From Bacteroidota bacterium (lineage in GTDB: Bacteria > Bacteroidota > Bacteroidia > Chitinophagales > Chitinophagaceae), in assembly GCA_947460595.1 (NCBI GenBank), contig CANHGS010000008.1, positions 62,001-126,000 on the forward strand: a stretch of 64,000 nucleotides of DNA, read 5' to 3'. The position numbers were made by a program, and so were the translations under genes. Below are positions 36,743 through 46,347 of this stretch, piece after piece. Numbering within the stretch: position 1 is the stretch's first letter; each line of letters starts with the position of its first letter. Below the pieces are notes generated by a model. That model saw only the letters and a program-made list of their open reading frames with translations, did no database searches and was not told the DNA's origin.

Positions 36743-38092
36743 ATGAAAAAACAAATTATTTGCTGCCTCTTGGCCATTTCATTTTTACAAGCAAAAGCAC
36801 AAACTACCATTAACAGAGATGCGTCTATTGCGTCCATGGTTAAAGAAGTATCGGCTGATTCTCTGGAATCCTACATTAGACAAATGGTTAGTTTTGGCAC
36901 TAGGAATACCATGAGTGCTGCCAATGACCCCAAGAGAGGAATTGGTGCCGCGCGTAATTGGGTATTGAATAAATTCAACAGTTTTGCTAAAGCCTCTGGA
37001 GGCAGACTAACCGCTTTTATTGATACCACTACTTTGCAAGCGGATAAAAGAAGAATTGATACCGCTACCCTATTAGGAAATGTGGTAGCCACTTTAAAAG
37101 GAACCGACCCCAATGACAAACGCATTTTCCTAATCAGTGGACACTTAGACAATATGCGTGGCAGCCCAACAGATAGAATGGGTGATGCCCCAGGTGCCAA
37201 TGATGACGGTAGTGGATCCGCTGCTGTTTTAGAATGTGCACGTATCATGAGCAAACAAAGCTTTCCAGCTACTATTATTTTTGTAACCGTGAGTGGTGAA
37301 GAGCAAGGTTTATTAGGCGCTTATTATATGGCCAATAAATTTAAAAAAGACAGTACTAGAATTGAAGCCGTTTTGAACAATGATATCATGGGTAGCAACA
37401 ATAGTAATGAAACCAATATCATTGACAACACTAGGATTCGCGTATTCTCTGAAGGATTGCCAGCCTATGAAACAGAAAAAACAGCCAAACAAATTAGACA
37501 ATTGGGTTTAGAAAATGATGGCAAATCTAGGCAGCTAGCGCGATATGTAAAGGAAATTGGAGAGCGCTATGTAGAGAACCTAGAAGTGGTGATGATATAT
37601 AGAAATGACCGATTCCTTCGTGGTGGAGACCATACACCCTATGTAGAAAATGGCTATGCTGCGGTACGTATTTCAGAAATGAATGAGAATTATAATCACC
37701 AACACAAAGACGTTGAGAAGAAAAATGGTACTCAATACGGTGACCTTCCTGAGTTCATGGACTTTGAATATTTGCGTAAAAACACTGCCATGAATCTCTC
37801 CAATTTAGCCAATTTGGCCAAAGCCCCAGCCATGCCAGAAGACGTGAAAATTGAAGTACGCAAATTGTCTAACTTCTCATACTTAAGTTGGTCTGCACCA
37901 AAAACTGGAAAAGTAAAAGGCTATTATATTTTGCAAAGAGAAACCACTAGTGCTTTCTGGCAGAAAAAATACTTTACAACAGACAAGGAATACCTATTGC
38001 CTTTTTCAAAAGACAATTACTTCTTTGCTGTACAATCAGTCAACGAAAATGGCAATGAAAGTTTGCCGATAGTACCAGGTATTGGACGTTAG
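36743..38092 (+). CDS. Exported M28 family metallopeptidase with a C-terminal fibronectin-III-like domain
   Basis: Zinc aminopeptidase-like enzyme acting outside the cytoplasm. From MKKQIIC the product is 449 residues: signal peptide 1-20 (AKAQ), catalytic domain with metal ligand segments [35 protein letters not shown] and a final [10 protein letters not shown], then a fibronectin-III-like tail (about 360-445) starting near [15 protein letters not shown]. An upstream TTG would add ten polar residues before the signal peptide and is rejected. It follows rarA by 36 bases. Its stop overlaps the stop of the convergent flavoprotein gene. Confidence 0.9.
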   Translation: MKKQIICCLLAISFLQAKAQTTINRDASIASMVKEVSADSLESYIRQMVSFGTRNTMSAANDPKRGIGAARNWVLNKFNSFAKASGGRLTAFIDTTTLQADKRRIDTATLLGNVVATLKGTDPNDKRIFLISGHLDNMRGSPTDRMGDAPGANDDGSGSAAVLECARIMSKQSFPATIIFVTVSGEEQGLLGAYYMANKFKKDSTRIEAVLNNDIMGSNNSNETNIIDNTRIRVFSEGLPAYETEKTAKQIRQLGLENDGKSRQLARYVKEIGERYVENLEVVMIYRNDRFLRGGDHTPYVENGYAAVRISEMNENYNHQHKDVEKKNGTQYGDLPEFMDFEYLRKNTAMNLSNLANLAKAPAMPEDVKIEVRKLSNFSYLSWSAPKTGKVKGYYILQRETTSAFWQKKYFTTDKEYLLPFSKDNYFFAVQSVNENGNESLPIVPGIGR

Positions 38093-39570
38093 TGCTGAAT
38101 TTTTTGGGGAACTAATCGCTCTGCGATTTTTTCCCCTTCTTCTGCACCTCTTAGTCCTCCTTCATGGTATTCTGCGTCTTCGTTTACGTCCCAGAGATCA
38201 TATAATTCTTGACCAGCAATAATATTCTTGGCAGCTAGCATGGCTGTCATCATACTATGGTCTTGGTTATTGTATTTGTGCATACCATTACGCCCAACTA
38301 AATACAAACCTGGATAAGCTTTTAGGGCTTCACGTACGTCTTCTACATTTTGTTTATAGTCTTGGTCATATACCGGATAGGCCTTTGGTTGACGCACCAC
38401 ATATCCGTCTACAACGGCAGCTCCTGTGGTTAAACCAATCTGCTCAATTTCTTTTTTACCAAGATTAATCAAGGTCTCATCAGAACTGGTCCAAAGCCCA
38501 TCACCCTCAAAACAGAAATACTCCAGTCCATAACAAGCCATCTCTGGATCAGGCACCATATAAGGACTCCAAGATTTAAAATTCTGGATTCTACCTACCT
38601 GCACACTTGGATCATGAATATAAATCCAGTTATCAGAGAATGCGTCTTCGTCCTTGCAGATTAATACCACAGTTACAAAATCGCGATAGCCCAATTGCTG
38701 TGATGATTGCAATGGCTTTGCTGGAAATTGCGGTGCAACAGTTGGAATTAATTCACGCATGGGAGCAGAAGAAAGTACATAATCAAAGCCTTCAAAAGTT
38801 CTTTGATCATTGGTATGTACCGTCCATTTATCATCCACTTTAGCTATATCTTTTACACCCGTATTCATTTCTACTTGAACACCCAGTGCAATACATTTTT
38901 GGGTACAAACCTCCCACATCATTCCGGGCCCTTTCTTGGGATAACGGAAAGAATCAATTAAGGTCTTGATTACTTTGTCTTTAGAACCCGCGGCTGGCTT
39001 GGGTTTAAACAATGCATTCCAGATAGCAGAACTCAATGACAAACCCTTGATTCGCTGTGCGGCCCAATCGGCAGAAATTTCATTGCAAGGAATACCCCAT
39101 ACTTTTTCTGTATAGGTTCTAAAAAATATATTGAACAAGCGTTTACCAAATTGATTGGTCACCCAGTCTTCAAAATTGGTTGGATTTTTAACAGGGAAAA
39201 CTTTGGCTTGTAAATAACTCATCACACAAAGAAAACTTTCCCAAATCCCCAATTTCATCAGGGCTTCAAAAGCTACTAGTGGATAAGAAAAGAATTTCTT
39301 GTTATAATAGATGCGAGAACTTCTTGGTCTTTCCAGCATTTCATCGCCCAAGATCTCTGTCCAAAAATCTTCTACTTCTTTTGATTTGGAAAAGAAGCGA
39401 TGTCCTCCAATATCAAAACTATAACCTTTGTAGGTTTCTGTTCTAGATATCCCACCCACGTATTTTGGGTCTTTTTCAAACACCACTACCTGCTGATTAG
39501 CCTTACCCAATAAATAGGCTGCGGTTAATCCTGCCGGTCCAGCACCAATAATGGCAACTTTTTTCTGCAT
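38089..39570 (-). CDS. FAD-dependent oxidoreductase, UDP-galactopyranose mutase-like
   Basis: Flavoprotein with the amine-oxidase/UGM fold; the substrate is uncertain. The 493-residue protein starts with the FAD-binding motif [14 protein letters not shown], then [14 protein letters not shown], and the block [15 protein letters not shown], which is characteristic of the UGM-like and protoporphyrinogen-oxidase-like branch linked to sugar or glycan metabolism. A second FAD segment [21 protein letters not shown] lies near residue 430. No signal peptide. It is convergent with the M28 peptidase, overlapping it by four bases at the stops. Protoporphyrinogen or phytoene-type oxidase is a less likely alternative. 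Confidence 0.83.
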   Translation of the reverse strand: MQKKVAIIGAGPAGLTAAYLLGKANQQVVVFEKDPKYVGGISRTETYKGYSFDIGGHRFFSKSKEVEDFWTEILGDEMLERPRSSRIYYNKKFFSYPLVAFEALMKLGIWESFLCVMSYLQAKVFPVKNPTNFEDWVTNQFGKRLFNIFFRTYTEKVWGIPCNEISADWAAQRIKGLSLSSAIWNALFKPKPAAGSKDKVIKTLIDSFRYPKKGPGMMWEVCTQKCIALGVQVEMNTGVKDIAKVDDKWTVHTNDQRTFEGFDYVLSSAPMRELIPTVAPQFPAKPLQSSQQLGYRDFVTVVLICKDEDAFSDNWIYIHDPSVQVGRIQNFKSWSPYMVPDPEMACYGLEYFCFEGDGLWTSSDETLINLGKKEIEQIGLTTGAAVVDGYVVRQPKAYPVYDQDYKQNVEDVREALKAYPGLYLVGRNGMHKYNNQDHSMMTAMLAAKNIIAGQELYDLWDVNEDAEYHEGGLRGAEEGEKIAERLVPQKIQH

Positions 39571-39689
39571 AAATTTGATTCTCGGAGATGAATACTTGCG
39601 TTTTGCAAGGCAGCAAAGGTGTAAAAATATTGTGGTTCTACCATTAGTTTTGCATCAGAAACAAGGATTTTGACAAGAATATGTAAATA

Positions 39690-40157
39690 ATGACCCGAAA
39701 AAACTACCAATGGGAGTTAATACGCTTCCAAGATTTAAAAAATGAAAGTCTTTATGCACTACTACAGCTAAGGGTAGAAGTATTTATTATTGAGCAAAAC
39801 TGCATTTTTCAAGACCTTGATGGCAAAGATCAAGCCTGCCATCATCTATTGGGTTGGGACGGCCCCATCCTAGTTGCTGGAGCTAGAATTGTACCACAAG
39901 GGGTCTCTTATCCTGATTATCCCTCCATTGGCAGGGTGGTCAATAGACAGACATATAGAGGCAAGGGAGCGGGCAAAGAATTGATGCAAGAAGCCATTGC
40001 GCATTGCATTGCCTTATATGGCGATACAGGCATTAAGATTGGGGCGCAATATTATTTGAAAGGCTTCTATGAATCCCTTGGCTTTGTAGCCATAGGAGAA
40101 ATCTATGACGAGGATGGCATTGATCATATAAAAATGATCAGACCAGCTGGTTTATAA
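39690..40157 (+). CDS. ElaA-type GNAT acetyltransferase
   Basis: Acetyltransferase of the ElaA family, substrate unknown. The 155-residue protein shows the typical start (WELIRFQDL.....YALLQLRVEVFIIEQNCIFQDLDGKDQ), the acetyl-CoA loop RQTYRGKGAGKELM around residue 85-98 and a C-terminal FYESLGFVAIGEIYDEDGIDH, all typical of ElaA. A TAnnTTTG match (TAGTTTTG, 39645-39652) lies 37 bases upstream of the ATG. It is divergent from the flavoprotein gene and is followed by a hairpin shared with the convergent tRNA-Cys. Confidence 0.87.
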   Translation: MTRKNYQWELIRFQDLKNESLYALLQLRVEVFIIEQNCIFQDLDGKDQACHHLLGWDGPILVAGARIVPQGVSYPDYPSIGRVVNRQTYRGKGAGKELMQEAIAHCIALYGDTGIKIGAQYYLKGFYESLGFVAIGEIYDEDGIDHIKMIRPAGL

Positions 40158-40185
40158 AAAATAGGGCGGTGTAGAAACACCGCCC
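40150..40185 (-). terminator. Terminator of the tRNA-Cys transcript
   Basis: Perfect 9-bp GC-rich stem GGGCGGTGT (40164-40172) / ACACCGCCC (40177-40185). On the minus strand it is followed by TATTTTTTATAAA, so it terminates the tRNA; on the + strand there is no T run. Confidence 0.8.
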
Positions 40186-40216
40186 GCTCTTCGATTGCTT
40201 GCCATATAAAAAAAAG

Positions 40217-40288
40217 AGGTCTATGAACAGATTCGAACTGCCGTGAAAGGTTTTGCAGACCTTTGCCTTACCACTCGGCCACATGACC
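40217..40288 (-). tRNA. tRNA-Cys (anticodon GCA) with a bulged base in the acceptor stem
   Basis: On the minus strand all arms are visible: D-arm GCC...GGC with GTGGTAA loop, a perfect anticodon stem AAGGT/ACCTT around loop CTGCAAA (anticodon GCA), T-arm GGCAG/CTGTT around TTCGAAT, and discriminator T73 as expected for tRNA-Cys. The CCA end is not encoded. The acceptor 5' strand GGTCATG would pair perfectly with CATGACC, but the 3' strand reads CATAGACC, one extra A. It has its own promoter and terminator, so it is a stand-alone transcription unit. Confidence 0.87.
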
Positions 40289-40308
40289 TTTTATGCTTTT
40301 TAACAGCG

Positions 40309-40338
40309 CAAACATACATTGAAATTATTTGTCTACAA
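40309..40338 (-). promoter_or_regulatory. Predicted promoter of tRNA-Cys
   Basis: On the minus strand TTG (40336-40338), a 19-nt spacer and TATGTTTG (40309-40316), an exact TAnnTTTG box, 20 bases ahead of the mature tRNA. Confidence 0.7.
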
Positions 40339-40400
40339 AAATAATAGACTAATAATTTATGTTTTTTTAATGTCTTGCAGCAAAATGCCTGAGCATTTTG

Positions 40401-43292
40401 CTATTTTAAACCCAATTCTATTTTCAAGAATCGGGCGGTATGACTTTCCTTGTTTTTGACCATTTGTTCGGGTACGCCTTCAAACAGAATTCTTCCGCCA
40501 CCGTCTCCCCCCTCTGGGCCCAAATCAATGATATGATCCGCCACTTTAATCACGTCTAAATTATGCTCAATGACCAATACGGTATTACCACGGTCTACCA
40601 ATTTATTCAGCACGTCTAATAAATGCTGTATGTCTTGAAAATGCAATCCAGTAGTAGGCTCATCTAAGATATAAAATGTTTTGCCCGTATCTTTTTTTCC
40701 AAGCTCAGTAGCCAATTTTACACGCTGGGCTTCTCCCCCACTCAAGGTTACAGCAGATTGGCCTAAACTAATATAACCCAGACCTACGTCTTGCAACACT
40801 TTAATTTTACGATAGATAAAAGGTACTGCTTGAAAAAATTCACAGGCTTCGTCTACTGTCATGTTTAATACATCACTAATAGATTTTCCTTTATAGCGAA
40901 TTTCTAAAGTCTCTCTATTATAGCGCTTCCCATTGCATTTTTCACAGTGAACGTATACGTCTGGTAAGAAATTCATTTCTATAGTACGCATGCCGCCTCC
41001 TTCACACATATCACACCTTCCACCTTTTACATTAAAAGAAAATCGCCCAGCGTTATATCCCCTAATTTTTGCTTCTGGTACAGCTGCAAATAGGGTTCTA
41101 ATTTCTGTAAAAAAACCGCAGTAAGTGGCTGGATTACTTCTAGGTGTTCTTCCAATGGGAGACTGATCAATGTCAATGACTTTGTCTATTTGTTCCAAAC
41201 CCTTGATGCTCTTGTATTCCATAGCAATTGCCTTGCTATTATAGCAATGCTTAGACAATAAGGGATACAGGGTTTCATTAATAAGGGTTGATTTACCAGA
41301 ACCGCTCACGCCACTCACTACTACTAATTTTCCCAAAGGAATTTCTACAGAAACTTGTTTTAAGTTATTGCCGTTGGCTCCTTTTATTTCTAATGATTTA
41401 CCATTCCCCTTTCTTCTTTCTGCAGGAACTGGAATAAACTTTTCACCATTGAGGTATTGAGCTGTATCTGAATGGCTTAACAAAACTTCTTGCGGTGTGC
41501 CCGCTGCCACAATGCTACCGCCATGAATCCCCGCTTTGGGACCAATGTCTACCAAATAATCGGCAGCCATCATAATATCTTTATCGTGTTCCACTACCAA
41601 CACAGTATTACCAATATCCCTTAGGTTTTGAAGCGCCAAAATTAATCGGTGGTTATCTCTTTGGTGCAAGCCAATAGAGGGCTCATCTAATACATACGTA
41701 ATCCCCTGTAATTGAGATCCTATTTGTGTTGCCAACCTAATTCGTTGAGATTCTCCCCCACTAAGGCTTCTAGAAGGCCTATCTAAAGAAAGATAGGTAA
41801 GACCAACGTCTAATAAAAACTGTAAGCGTTCTCTAATTTCTTTGAGTATGTCTTTGGCAATGGCATTTTGTTTTTTGCTCAACCTTTTTTCAATGCCCTC
41901 AAACCAGACAATCAATTTGTCTAGATTTAAATGACTTAGTTCTGCAATATTTTTTTCATCTACCTTAAACCAAAGACTTTCTTGTTTTAAACGCGCACCT
42001 TTGCAACTGCCGCATTTTTTTAGTTCCATGAACTGCTCTACCCATTCTCTCAATCCTTCTGAACTTCCATTACCCACAAACCAGCGTTTGAGCATGGGAA
42101 TGATTCCTTCAAAATCTCCCTCATAAACAGCTCCCGCCATTGGGTCATCATCCACTCCTAGTGCATCTGCTGCTGGGCCATCTGAATTTCCGTACAACAA
42201 AATATTCAAAGAAGCTGGGCTCAAGTCTTTGATGGGCTTATCTAAATTAATCTTGTGTTTCTTAGCAAGCGCTTCCACACTGCGGAACATATGTGCGTCA
42301 CGTTGTTCTCCCAAAGGAGCTATACCACCCGCTTTTACGCTAAGTGATTGGTCTGGCAAAACGGCTTCCATACTAATACTATAGACATTACCCAAACCTT
42401 TACAAGTAGCACAAGCGCCATAAGGTGAGTTAAAAGAAAAAGCATTGGGCGATGGTTCTTCATAACTAATGCCTGTGTCTTCACACATAAGTTGCTTGGA
42501 ATACTGTACCAACTTATTGGAGTCATTCACCAATAAGAACAAAAGATCCTTACCTGTTTTCAAAGTTTGCTGTACACTTTGGCTCAAGCGAACTTTCATG
42601 TCTGGCGTAACCGCTAATCGGTCAACCACCACTTCAATATCATGAATCTTATAACGGTCTACTTGCAATTTTGGGGTGAGGTCCATGACTTCACCATCAA
42701 CCCTCACTTTCAAATACCCCTTCTTGCGTATGTCTTCAAAGAGTTCCCGATAATGTCCTTTTCTACCTCTGATTAAGGGAGCTAACAAAGAGATTTTTTT
42801 GTTGGCAAAGCGTTCAACTATATTCTCTATAATTTCCTCTTCGCTAAACTTTACCATTTTTTTGCCTGTGTTATAACTATAGGCTTCTCCAATTCTTGCA
42901 AAAAGAAGACGCATAAAATCATACACTTCGGTAACAGTTCCAACAGTAGACCTTGGATTTTTATTGGTCGTTTTTTGTTCAATAGAAATTACCGGACTCA
43001 GGCCTGTAATCTTGTCTACATCGGGCCTTTCCATATCGCCCATAAATTGACGCGCATAGGCGCTAAAGCTTTCCATATACCTGCGCTGTCCCTCATTGTA
43101 AATGGTATCAAAAGCCAAGGAGGATTTTCCACTTCCACTGACACCCGTAAATACCACCAATTTATTTTTGGGAATACTAATGTCTATGTTTTTCAGGTTA
43201 TGCTCTCTTGCTCCAAAAACTTCAATGGTTTCCAAGGAAACATGGTTACTAGGCTCAACGGGTATATTGGTGGTAGATTTTTTCTTTGCCAT
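40401..43292 (-). CDS. uvrA: Excinuclease ABC subunit A
   Basis: DNA damage recognition ATPase of nucleotide excision repair. The 963-residue protein has two ABC cassettes: Walker A VFTGVSGSGKSSLAF near residue 50 and VVSGVSGSGKSTLIN near residue 655, signature SLSGGESQRI and TLSGGEAQRV, plus zinc-binding CxxC pairs (CATCKG, CGSCKG and CDMCEG/CEKCNG). Length and order are those of a standard UvrA. The ATG lies at 43292. A 10-bp inverted repeat (40379-40388/40393-40402) overlaps its stop codon but lacks a T run, so I do not call it a terminator. Confidence 0.97.
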   Translation of the reverse strand: MAKKKSTTNIPVEPSNHVSLETIEVFGAREHNLKNIDISIPKNKLVVFTGVSGSGKSSLAFDTIYNEGQRRYMESFSAYARQFMGDMERPDVDKITGLSPVISIEQKTTNKNPRSTVGTVTEVYDFMRLLFARIGEAYSYNTGKKMVKFSEEEIIENIVERFANKKISLLAPLIRGRKGHYRELFEDIRKKGYLKVRVDGEVMDLTPKLQVDRYKIHDIEVVVDRLAVTPDMKVRLSQSVQQTLKTGKDLLFLLVNDSNKLVQYSKQLMCEDTGISYEEPSPNAFSFNSPYGACATCKGLGNVYSISMEAVLPDQSLSVKAGGIAPLGEQRDAHMFRSVEALAKKHKINLDKPIKDLSPASLNILLYGNSDGPAADALGVDDDPMAGAVYEGDFEGIIPMLKRWFVGNGSSEGLREWVEQFMELKKCGSCKGARLKQESLWFKVDEKNIAELSHLNLDKLIVWFEGIEKRLSKKQNAIAKDILKEIRERLQFLLDVGLTYLSLDRPSRSLSGGESQRIRLATQIGSQLQGITYVLDEPSIGLHQRDNHRLILALQNLRDIGNTVLVVEHDKDIMMAADYLVDIGPKAGIHGGSIVAAGTPQEVLLSHSDTAQYLNGEKFIPVPAERRKGNGKSLEIKGANGNNLKQVSVEIPLGKLVVVSGVSGSGKSTLINETLYPLLSKHCYNSKAIAMEYKSIKGLEQIDKVIDIDQSPIGRTPRSNPATYCGFFTEIRTLFAAVPEAKIRGYNAGRFSFNVKGGRCDMCEGGGMRTIEMNFLPDVYVHCEKCNGKRYNRETLEIRYKGKSISDVLNMTVDEACEFFQAVPFIYRKIKVLQDVGLGYISLGQSAVTLSGGEAQRVKLATELGKKDTGKTFYILDEPTTGLHFQDIQHLLDVLNKLVDRGNTVLVIEHNLDVIKVADHIIDLGPEGGDGGGRILFEGVPEQMVKNKESHTARFLKIELGLK

Positions 43293-43478
43293 GCTGCTCT
43301 AAAGGAATGTAAATGTACAAACAATGCCCAAGCCAATAAGTTTTAAAATACCAAATTTAGGGTAGCAATGATGCCAAACATTAAACCTATCTATTTCCCC
43401 CTAAAAAATATTTTTGACCTACAACACCTATCTGGCTTGAATTTCAAACTACTCCCTACCTATACAGTAGACTTTTAT

Positions 43479-43510
43479 TTGGAAAATTGATGCTTCTCCC
43501 TTTATCTTTG
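43479..43510 (+). promoter_or_regulatory. Predicted promoter of the SAM-riboswitch operon
   Basis: TTG (43479-43481), a 21-nt spacer and TATCTTTG (43503-43510), an exact TAnnTTTG box, 19 bases before the riboswitch P1 helix. Confidence 0.65.
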
Positions 43511-43528
43511 TATGAGTTCTTTAAGATA

Positions 43529-43638
43529 ACTTATCAAGAAAGGCAGAGGGATTTGGCCCGATGAAGCCTTGGCAACCCATATTGTTACTCAACAGTATGA
43601 AGGTGCCAACTCCAGTACCCATGGGTACAGAGATAAGT
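43529..43638 (+). ncRNA. SAM-I (S-box) riboswitch
   Basis: Cis-acting RNA that senses S-adenosylmethionine. P1 is ACTTATC (43529-43535) / GATAAGT (43632-43638). The conserved core is present in order: AAAGGCAGAGGGA from 43540, GATGAAGCC (43560-43568), GGCAACC (43571-43577) and GGTGCCAA (43602-43609). It lies directly upstream of an intrinsic terminator and of genes for a trans-sulfuration enzyme and homoserine dehydrogenase, the expected regulon. A 9-bp antiterminator, TAAGTCAGA (43634-43642) with TCTGACTTA (43693-43701), uses the 3' strand of P1, giving SAM-off control by transcription attenuation. Confidence 0.95.
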
Positions 43639-43685
43639 CAGAGTAAAAGTTTGTCTATTCTCCCGCAAGGGTATAAAATAATTAC

Positions 43686-43720
43686 AAGCTCATCTGACTT
43701 ACCGGATGAGCTTTTTTATT
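43686..43720 (+). terminator. Riboswitch-controlled attenuator
   Basis: Stem AAGCTCATC (43686-43694) / GATGAGCTT (43705-43713) followed by a T run, between the riboswitch and the first gene. Its loop and inner stem pair alternatively with the end of the riboswitch. Confidence 0.9.
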
Positions 43721-43813
43721 GCCCCTAAGGCAGAAAAAGCTCCGGTAAGTTGGCTCTACAGAATCCAAAAAGTTGTTGCAAAGGCAGTATTTAAAAACTT
43801 TAAAAACAGCCAC

Positions 43814-44998
43814 ATGAGCAGTATTACCCAGTTGATTCACAGCATTCCCGTTGACCCATTAACAGGTGCCATTTCAGTGCCTATTTATCAAACCTCCACA
43901 TTTGTGCAAGACGCACCAGGGGTAAATAAGGGTTATGATTATTCCCGTTCCAATAACCCAACCAGGGCCGTATTGGAACAGTTAATTGCCAAATTAGAAA
44001 AAGGTAGTACAGGTCTTGCATTTGCCAGTGGATTGGCCGCTATTGACTGTGTCATTAAACTATTAAAAACTGGGGATGAAATTATAGCCGTTGATGATAT
44101 TTATGGCGGAGCTTTTAGATTGTTTGGATCAGTGTACGAGCAATTTGGTATTAAAGTGCATTATGTAGATACTACAGATACCAATAAAGTTTATGATGCC
44201 ATTACCCCAAACACAAAACTGATCTGGCTAGAAACGCCTACCAACCCTACTTTAAAAATTTCTGATATAGCTGCCATTGCAAAAATTGCCAAAGCAAATA
44301 ATGTCTTGCTTTGTGTTGATAATACTTTTGCAACACCCGTCTTGCAAACCCCATTAACACTAGGTGCTGATATTGTAGTACATAGTGCCACCAAATATTT
44401 GGGTGGTCATAGTGATTTGATTGCAGGTTTATTGGTAACCAAGGATCCCGCTCTTGGAGCCAAACTCAAGTTCTATCAAAATGCTTGCGGTAATATTCTG
44501 GGCCCCTTTGATAGTTGGTTAACCATTCGTGGTATTGAAACCTTGCACTTACGTATTAGACAACACTGTAGCAGCGCTTTAGAAGTGGCAGAATGGCTAG
44601 AACAACATCCCTTGGTTGATACAGTGTATTATCCAGGACTAAAAACACATCCCAATCATGTCATTGCCACTCAGCAAGCAAAGGGTTATGGTGGGATTAT
44701 TTCTTTTAGTTTAAAAGAGGATACAGAAGCTGCCGCTATTGAACTGGTAAAACATACAGGTTTATTCAAATTGGCAGAAAGTCTAGGCGGTATTAAAAGC
44801 TTGATTTCACATCCGGCTAATATGACCCATAAATCCATACCAGCAGAAAAGCGCAGGGCCAATGGTGTTGTGGATAGCTTATTAAGATTGTCTATTGGAC
44901 TAGAAGAAGCGGAAGACCTGATTGGAGACTTGGAACAAGCATTCCAAAAAATAACAACTACAAAAAACAACAAAATATACGAAATAGCAACCGTTTAA
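43814..44998 (+). CDS. PLP-dependent trans-sulfuration enzyme (cystathionine gamma-synthase / sulfhydrylase type)
   Basis: Cys/Met metabolism PLP enzyme, probably cystathionine gamma-synthase or O-acylhomoserine sulfhydrylase in methionine synthesis; the family does not separate these by simple inspection. From MSSITQLIHS the product has 394 residues; the internal-aldimine lysine is K194 in HSATKYLGGHSD, and YDYSRSNNPTR (substrate and PLP-binding region) is near residue 40. An upstream in-frame extension would begin inside the terminator, so the later ATG is used. First gene of the SAM-riboswitch operon; homoserine dehydrogenase follows after 14 bases. Confidence 0.92.
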   Translation: MSSITQLIHSIPVDPLTGAISVPIYQTSTFVQDAPGVNKGYDYSRSNNPTRAVLEQLIAKLEKGSTGLAFASGLAAIDCVIKLLKTGDEIIAVDDIYGGAFRLFGSVYEQFGIKVHYVDTTDTNKVYDAITPNTKLIWLETPTNPTLKISDIAAIAKIAKANNVLLCVDNTFATPVLQTPLTLGADIVVHSATKYLGGHSDLIAGLLVTKDPALGAKLKFYQNACGNILGPFDSWLTIRGIETLHLRIRQHCSSALEVAEWLEQHPLVDTVYYPGLKTHPNHVIATQQAKGYGGIISFSLKEDTEAAAIELVKHTGLFKLAESLGGIKSLISHPANMTHKSIPAEKRRANGVVDSLLRLSIGLEEAEDLIGDLEQAFQKITTTKNNKIYEIATV

Positions 44999-45012
44999 TT
45001 GAAACAACAAGT

Positions 45013-46269
45013 ATGGAAACGCACAAGAAATTGACAATTGGTTTATTTGGTTTTGGTGTAGTGGGAGAAGGTTTGTACAAGGTTTTACAACAAACCCCAT
45101 CACTGAATGCCAGTATTAAAAAAGTATGTATCAAACATCCGGGCAAGCAAAGAAACGCCCCGGATGAATTGTTTACAACGGTGAAAGAAGATATTTTAGA
45201 AGACGCAGAAATCAATGTGGTAGTGGAAGTAATTGATGATGCAGACGCAGCATTTGAAATTGTGAACATTGCACTACGCGGTGGTAAAGCAGTAGTAAGC
45301 GCCAGCAAGAAAATGATTGCAGAACATTTACCAGAAATTTTGCAATTACAACAAGAAACAGGACTACCCTTTTTATGCGAAGCCGCAGCCTGCGCTTCAA
45401 TTCCTGTTATTAGAAACTTAGAAGAATACTATGACAATGACTTATTGCATAGCATTAAAGCCATTGTTAATGGTTCAACCAATTTCATCTTAACCAAGAT
45501 GTTTGAGGATAAATTGGATTTTCAATCAGCTCTTTTATTGGCCAAACAATTGGGTTTTGCAGAAAGCAATCCCAAACTAGACGTGGAAGGATATGATGCT
45601 GTTAACAAGTGGGCCATTCTTTTAAACCATGCTTATGGTATTGTAGAACACCCAGACAATATCTTGTTTACGGGTATTCAAAACATTCAATTGAGTGACG
45701 CCCTTGTAGCCAAGGAAAAAGGACTTGATATTAAATTGATTGGACAAGCCAAAAAATTGAAGAATGGAAAGGTTGCCGCTTTTGTTTTGCCACAGTTTGT
45801 TAAAAACGGAGATCCCCTGTCTTTTGTTAAAAATGAATACAATGGGGTAGTCATTGAAAGTGGATTTGCAGACAAACAATTCTTTTATGGCAAGGGTGCT
45901 GGAAGTTTTCCTACTGCATCTGCCGTATTGAGTGATATCTCTGCACTTAGATACAACTATCGTTATGAGTATAAAAAACGCTACCACCATATTCCTCATG
46001 AATTGACCAATGAGTATTTTGTAAAAGTGTATTTGAGTTTTGATGACTGGAAATATATTCCCAGAGAGAAATTTGAATGGATTGAAGAGTGGCATGCAGA
46101 CGCTGACAGGAAATACCTGATTGGCGTTTTACCCGTTCAAGAATTGATTCAAAATAGTTGGTGGAAGGAAAATCAAACTTCTCTTATACTAACCGTGGAC
46201 CCCATTATTGACAACCTTGATATTATCCATTTGAAAAAAAGGAGTTTAGAATTGGCTGGTATTCAATAA
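45013..46269 (+). CDS. hom: Homoserine dehydrogenase
   Basis: Reduces aspartate semialdehyde to homoserine with NAD(P)H, supplying methionine and threonine branches. The 418-residue protein has an N-terminal Rossmann domain (LTIGLFGFGVVGEGLY, residues about 6-22) and the homoserine dehydrogenase catalytic domain with KAIVNGSTNFILTKM near 150 and the conserved AESNPKLDVEGYDAVNK around 180. There is no aspartokinase fusion. Residues after about 340 do not show an obvious ACT domain. SAM control through the upstream riboswitch is expected since homoserine feeds methionine. Terminator follows. Confidence 0.93.
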   Translation: METHKKLTIGLFGFGVVGEGLYKVLQQTPSLNASIKKVCIKHPGKQRNAPDELFTTVKEDILEDAEINVVVEVIDDADAAFEIVNIALRGGKAVVSASKKMIAEHLPEILQLQQETGLPFLCEAAACASIPVIRNLEEYYDNDLLHSIKAIVNGSTNFILTKMFEDKLDFQSALLLAKQLGFAESNPKLDVEGYDAVNKWAILLNHAYGIVEHPDNILFTGIQNIQLSDALVAKEKGLDIKLIGQAKKLKNGKVAAFVLPQFVKNGDPLSFVKNEYNGVVIESGFADKQFFYGKGAGSFPTASAVLSDISALRYNYRYEYKKRYHHIPHELTNEYFVKVYLSFDDWKYIPREKFEWIEEWHADADRKYLIGVLPVQELIQNSWWKENQTSLILTVDPIIDNLDIIHLKKRSLELAGIQ

Positions 46270-46289
46270 ATGATTTTGAAATAGCTTAG

Positions 46290-46321
46290 ATCCCGGTTGC
46301 CATTGGTAGCCGGGATTTTTT
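46290..46321 (+). terminator. Rho-independent terminator of the methionine operon
   Basis: Stem ATCCCGG (46290-46296) / CCGGGAT (46310-46316), extendable inwards with G-T pairs to a 3-nt loop, followed by T residues. Confidence 0.9.
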
Positions 46322-46347
46322 ATTAGATTTGTTAGAATCAAACAACA

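Noticed and set aside
40379-40402. 10-bp inverted repeat across the uvrA stop codon
   Set aside because: Hairpin is good but has no T run on the minus strand, so it is not called a terminator.
45622-46095. 157-codon minus-strand frame
   Set aside because: Antisense to homoserine dehydrogenase, which is an unambiguous gene.
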